Shown here one piece after another: positions 4,467-5,095 of a stretch of 5,095 bases of DNA. The notes under the pieces are model-generated. The model made no database searches. It was not told the DNA's origin and saw only the letters and a program-made list of their open reading frames with translations. The stretch lies in contig JAKJDA010000233.1 of the NCBI GenBank assembly GCA_022706165.1, positions 1 through 5,095 on the forward strand, written 5' to 3'. This stretch comes from Candidatus Hydrogenedentota bacterium. Its GTDB lineage: Bacteria > Hydrogenedentota > Hydrogenedentia > Hydrogenedentales > SLHB01. How positions within the stretch are numbered: position 1 is the stretch's first letter; every line of letters starts with the position of its first letter. The position numbers and the translations under genes were made by a program.

Positions 4467-5095
4467 CTATCCTATGTCCCGGCAGGGCTTATGACCGCTC
4501 GGCGCGACTGCGGCGGAATCGTGACGTCCCGACGTCCGGATCAGCCACGCACTGGCCAATAGGCCCAACAGCACGATTCCGACGCCCGCCACAATAGCCG
4601 GCGTGTAACTTTCGGTCATGTCGTACAAGCACCCTCCGACCCATGGGCCAACAATTCCCCCAACGCCATACGCCAGGAAAACAAGGGGATAGATGCTCGC
4701 CACTCGGTCAACCCCATACCGGGAAGCCGTCTGGGTGGCATAAACGACAAAACACCCCCCAAAACCGAAGCCGACTGCCATTGCCAGGGCCGGAAAATTT
4801 CCAGATCGAGTCGGCATTGGCAGAAGCCCGACAATCGTCGCCGCAAGGACAGCCAAGGACAAGGTGATGACGCCCGGTCCGGACTTGTCGGCTATCCATC
4901 CCCACACAATTCTCCCTCCTGCGTTTCCGATCGCGAAAGCCCCGACGGCCGTAGTGGCGACTGCTGGGGGGAGTCCGATTGCCAGAGCAATGGGGCTGAG
5001 GTTGCCGATGACGAGAAGTCCGGCAGACGTGCCGCAGAACATGCCTACGACCAAGGCCCAGAAAAAACGGTCCTGCATCAAGTCCCGGCGAATCA
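4467..5095 (-). CDS. Major facilitator superfamily transporter, OFA/MCT-like, C-terminal half (partial)
   Basis: The frame is open to the right edge, so only the last 208 or so residues are visible; a full carrier is about 400. TTG 5081 and ATG 5078 are internal codons rather than the likely start. Six membrane spans can be read, matching TM7-TM12: WALVVGMFCGTSAGLLVI, then PPAVATTAVGAFAIGNAG, VITLSLAVLAATIVGLLP, ALAMAVGFGFGGCFVVYA, PLVFLAYGVGGIVGPWVGG and IVAGVGIVLLGLLASAWLI. Between TM8 and TM9 is the motif-A-like loop GGRIVWGWIADKSG. The GFGFGGCFVVYATQTASRYG block and the LAYGVGGIVGPWVGGCLYDMT block are typical of the oxalate/formate antiporter and monocarboxylate families. An inner-membrane carrier of small organic acids is likely; the substrate is not determined. 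The tail is short and hydrophilic (Arg, Ser, His). Confidence 0.85.
   Translation of the reverse strand, partial: IRRDLMQDRFFWALVVGMFCGTSAGLLVIGNLSPIALAIGLPPAVATTAVGAFAIGNAGGRIVWGWIADKSGPGVITLSLAVLAATIVGLLPMPTRSGNFPALAMAVGFGFGGCFVVYATQTASRYGVDRVASIYPLVFLAYGVGGIVGPWVGGCLYDMTESYTPAIVAGVGIVLLGLLASAWLIRTSGRHDSAAVAPSGHKPCRDIG

Noticed and set aside
4296..4562. 88-codon + strand frame overlapping the 3' end of the MFS gene
   Set aside because: It overlaps real coding sequence on the other strand by about 95 bases and has no family resemblance.

Overview
The window is a GC-rich, gene-dense piece of a bacterial chromosome. It carries five complete or nearly complete genes plus one transporter gene cut by the right edge. 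There are no tRNA or rRNA genes, no insertion sequence and no CRISPR array. Sigma70-type promoters, Shine-Dalgarno sites, a YjfB-type small protein and an OFA-like MFS carrier suit a Gram-negative, possibly motile, high-GC bacterium. I cannot fix the phylum from sequence alone; Proteobacteria or a PVC/Hydrogenedentes-like lineage are both possible.

Left part, + strand. A mostly helical protein of unknown function (to 980, probably entering from outside the window) has an N-terminal stretch resembling the helical region of type IIG/PglX-like restriction-modification proteins, but no methyltransferase follows. A 278-bp gap with several inverted repeats separates it from a 283-residue protein (1259-2110) made of two cyclic-nucleotide-binding-like domains. 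These align without gaps at a 138-residue offset; the second has lost the key ligand residues, and there is no DNA-binding or catalytic output domain.

Middle part, - strand. An apparent two-gene operon reads from a sigma70-like promoter (about 3896-3924) through a HAD-superfamily hydrolase with an altered motif I (3833-3066), then, after 18 bp, a class I glutamine amidotransferase-like protein with an intact Cys-His-Glu triad (3047-2160). The operon converges on the cyclic-nucleotide-type gene; a 7-bp-stem hairpin sits between the two stop codons.

Right part, - strand. A small YjfB-like putative motility protein (4176-3982) has its own near-consensus promoter beneath an AT-rich block that stands out from the GC-rich surroundings, and a probable terminator hairpin after it. 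Further right lies the C-terminal half (TM7-TM12) of an OFA/MCT-like major facilitator whose N-terminal half is outside the window.

No obvious new multi-gene system is evident. The most unusual items are the stand-alone duplicated cyclic-nucleotide-type protein, the HAD/amidotransferase pair of unknown substrate, and the orphan YjfB-like gene with its strong promoter.
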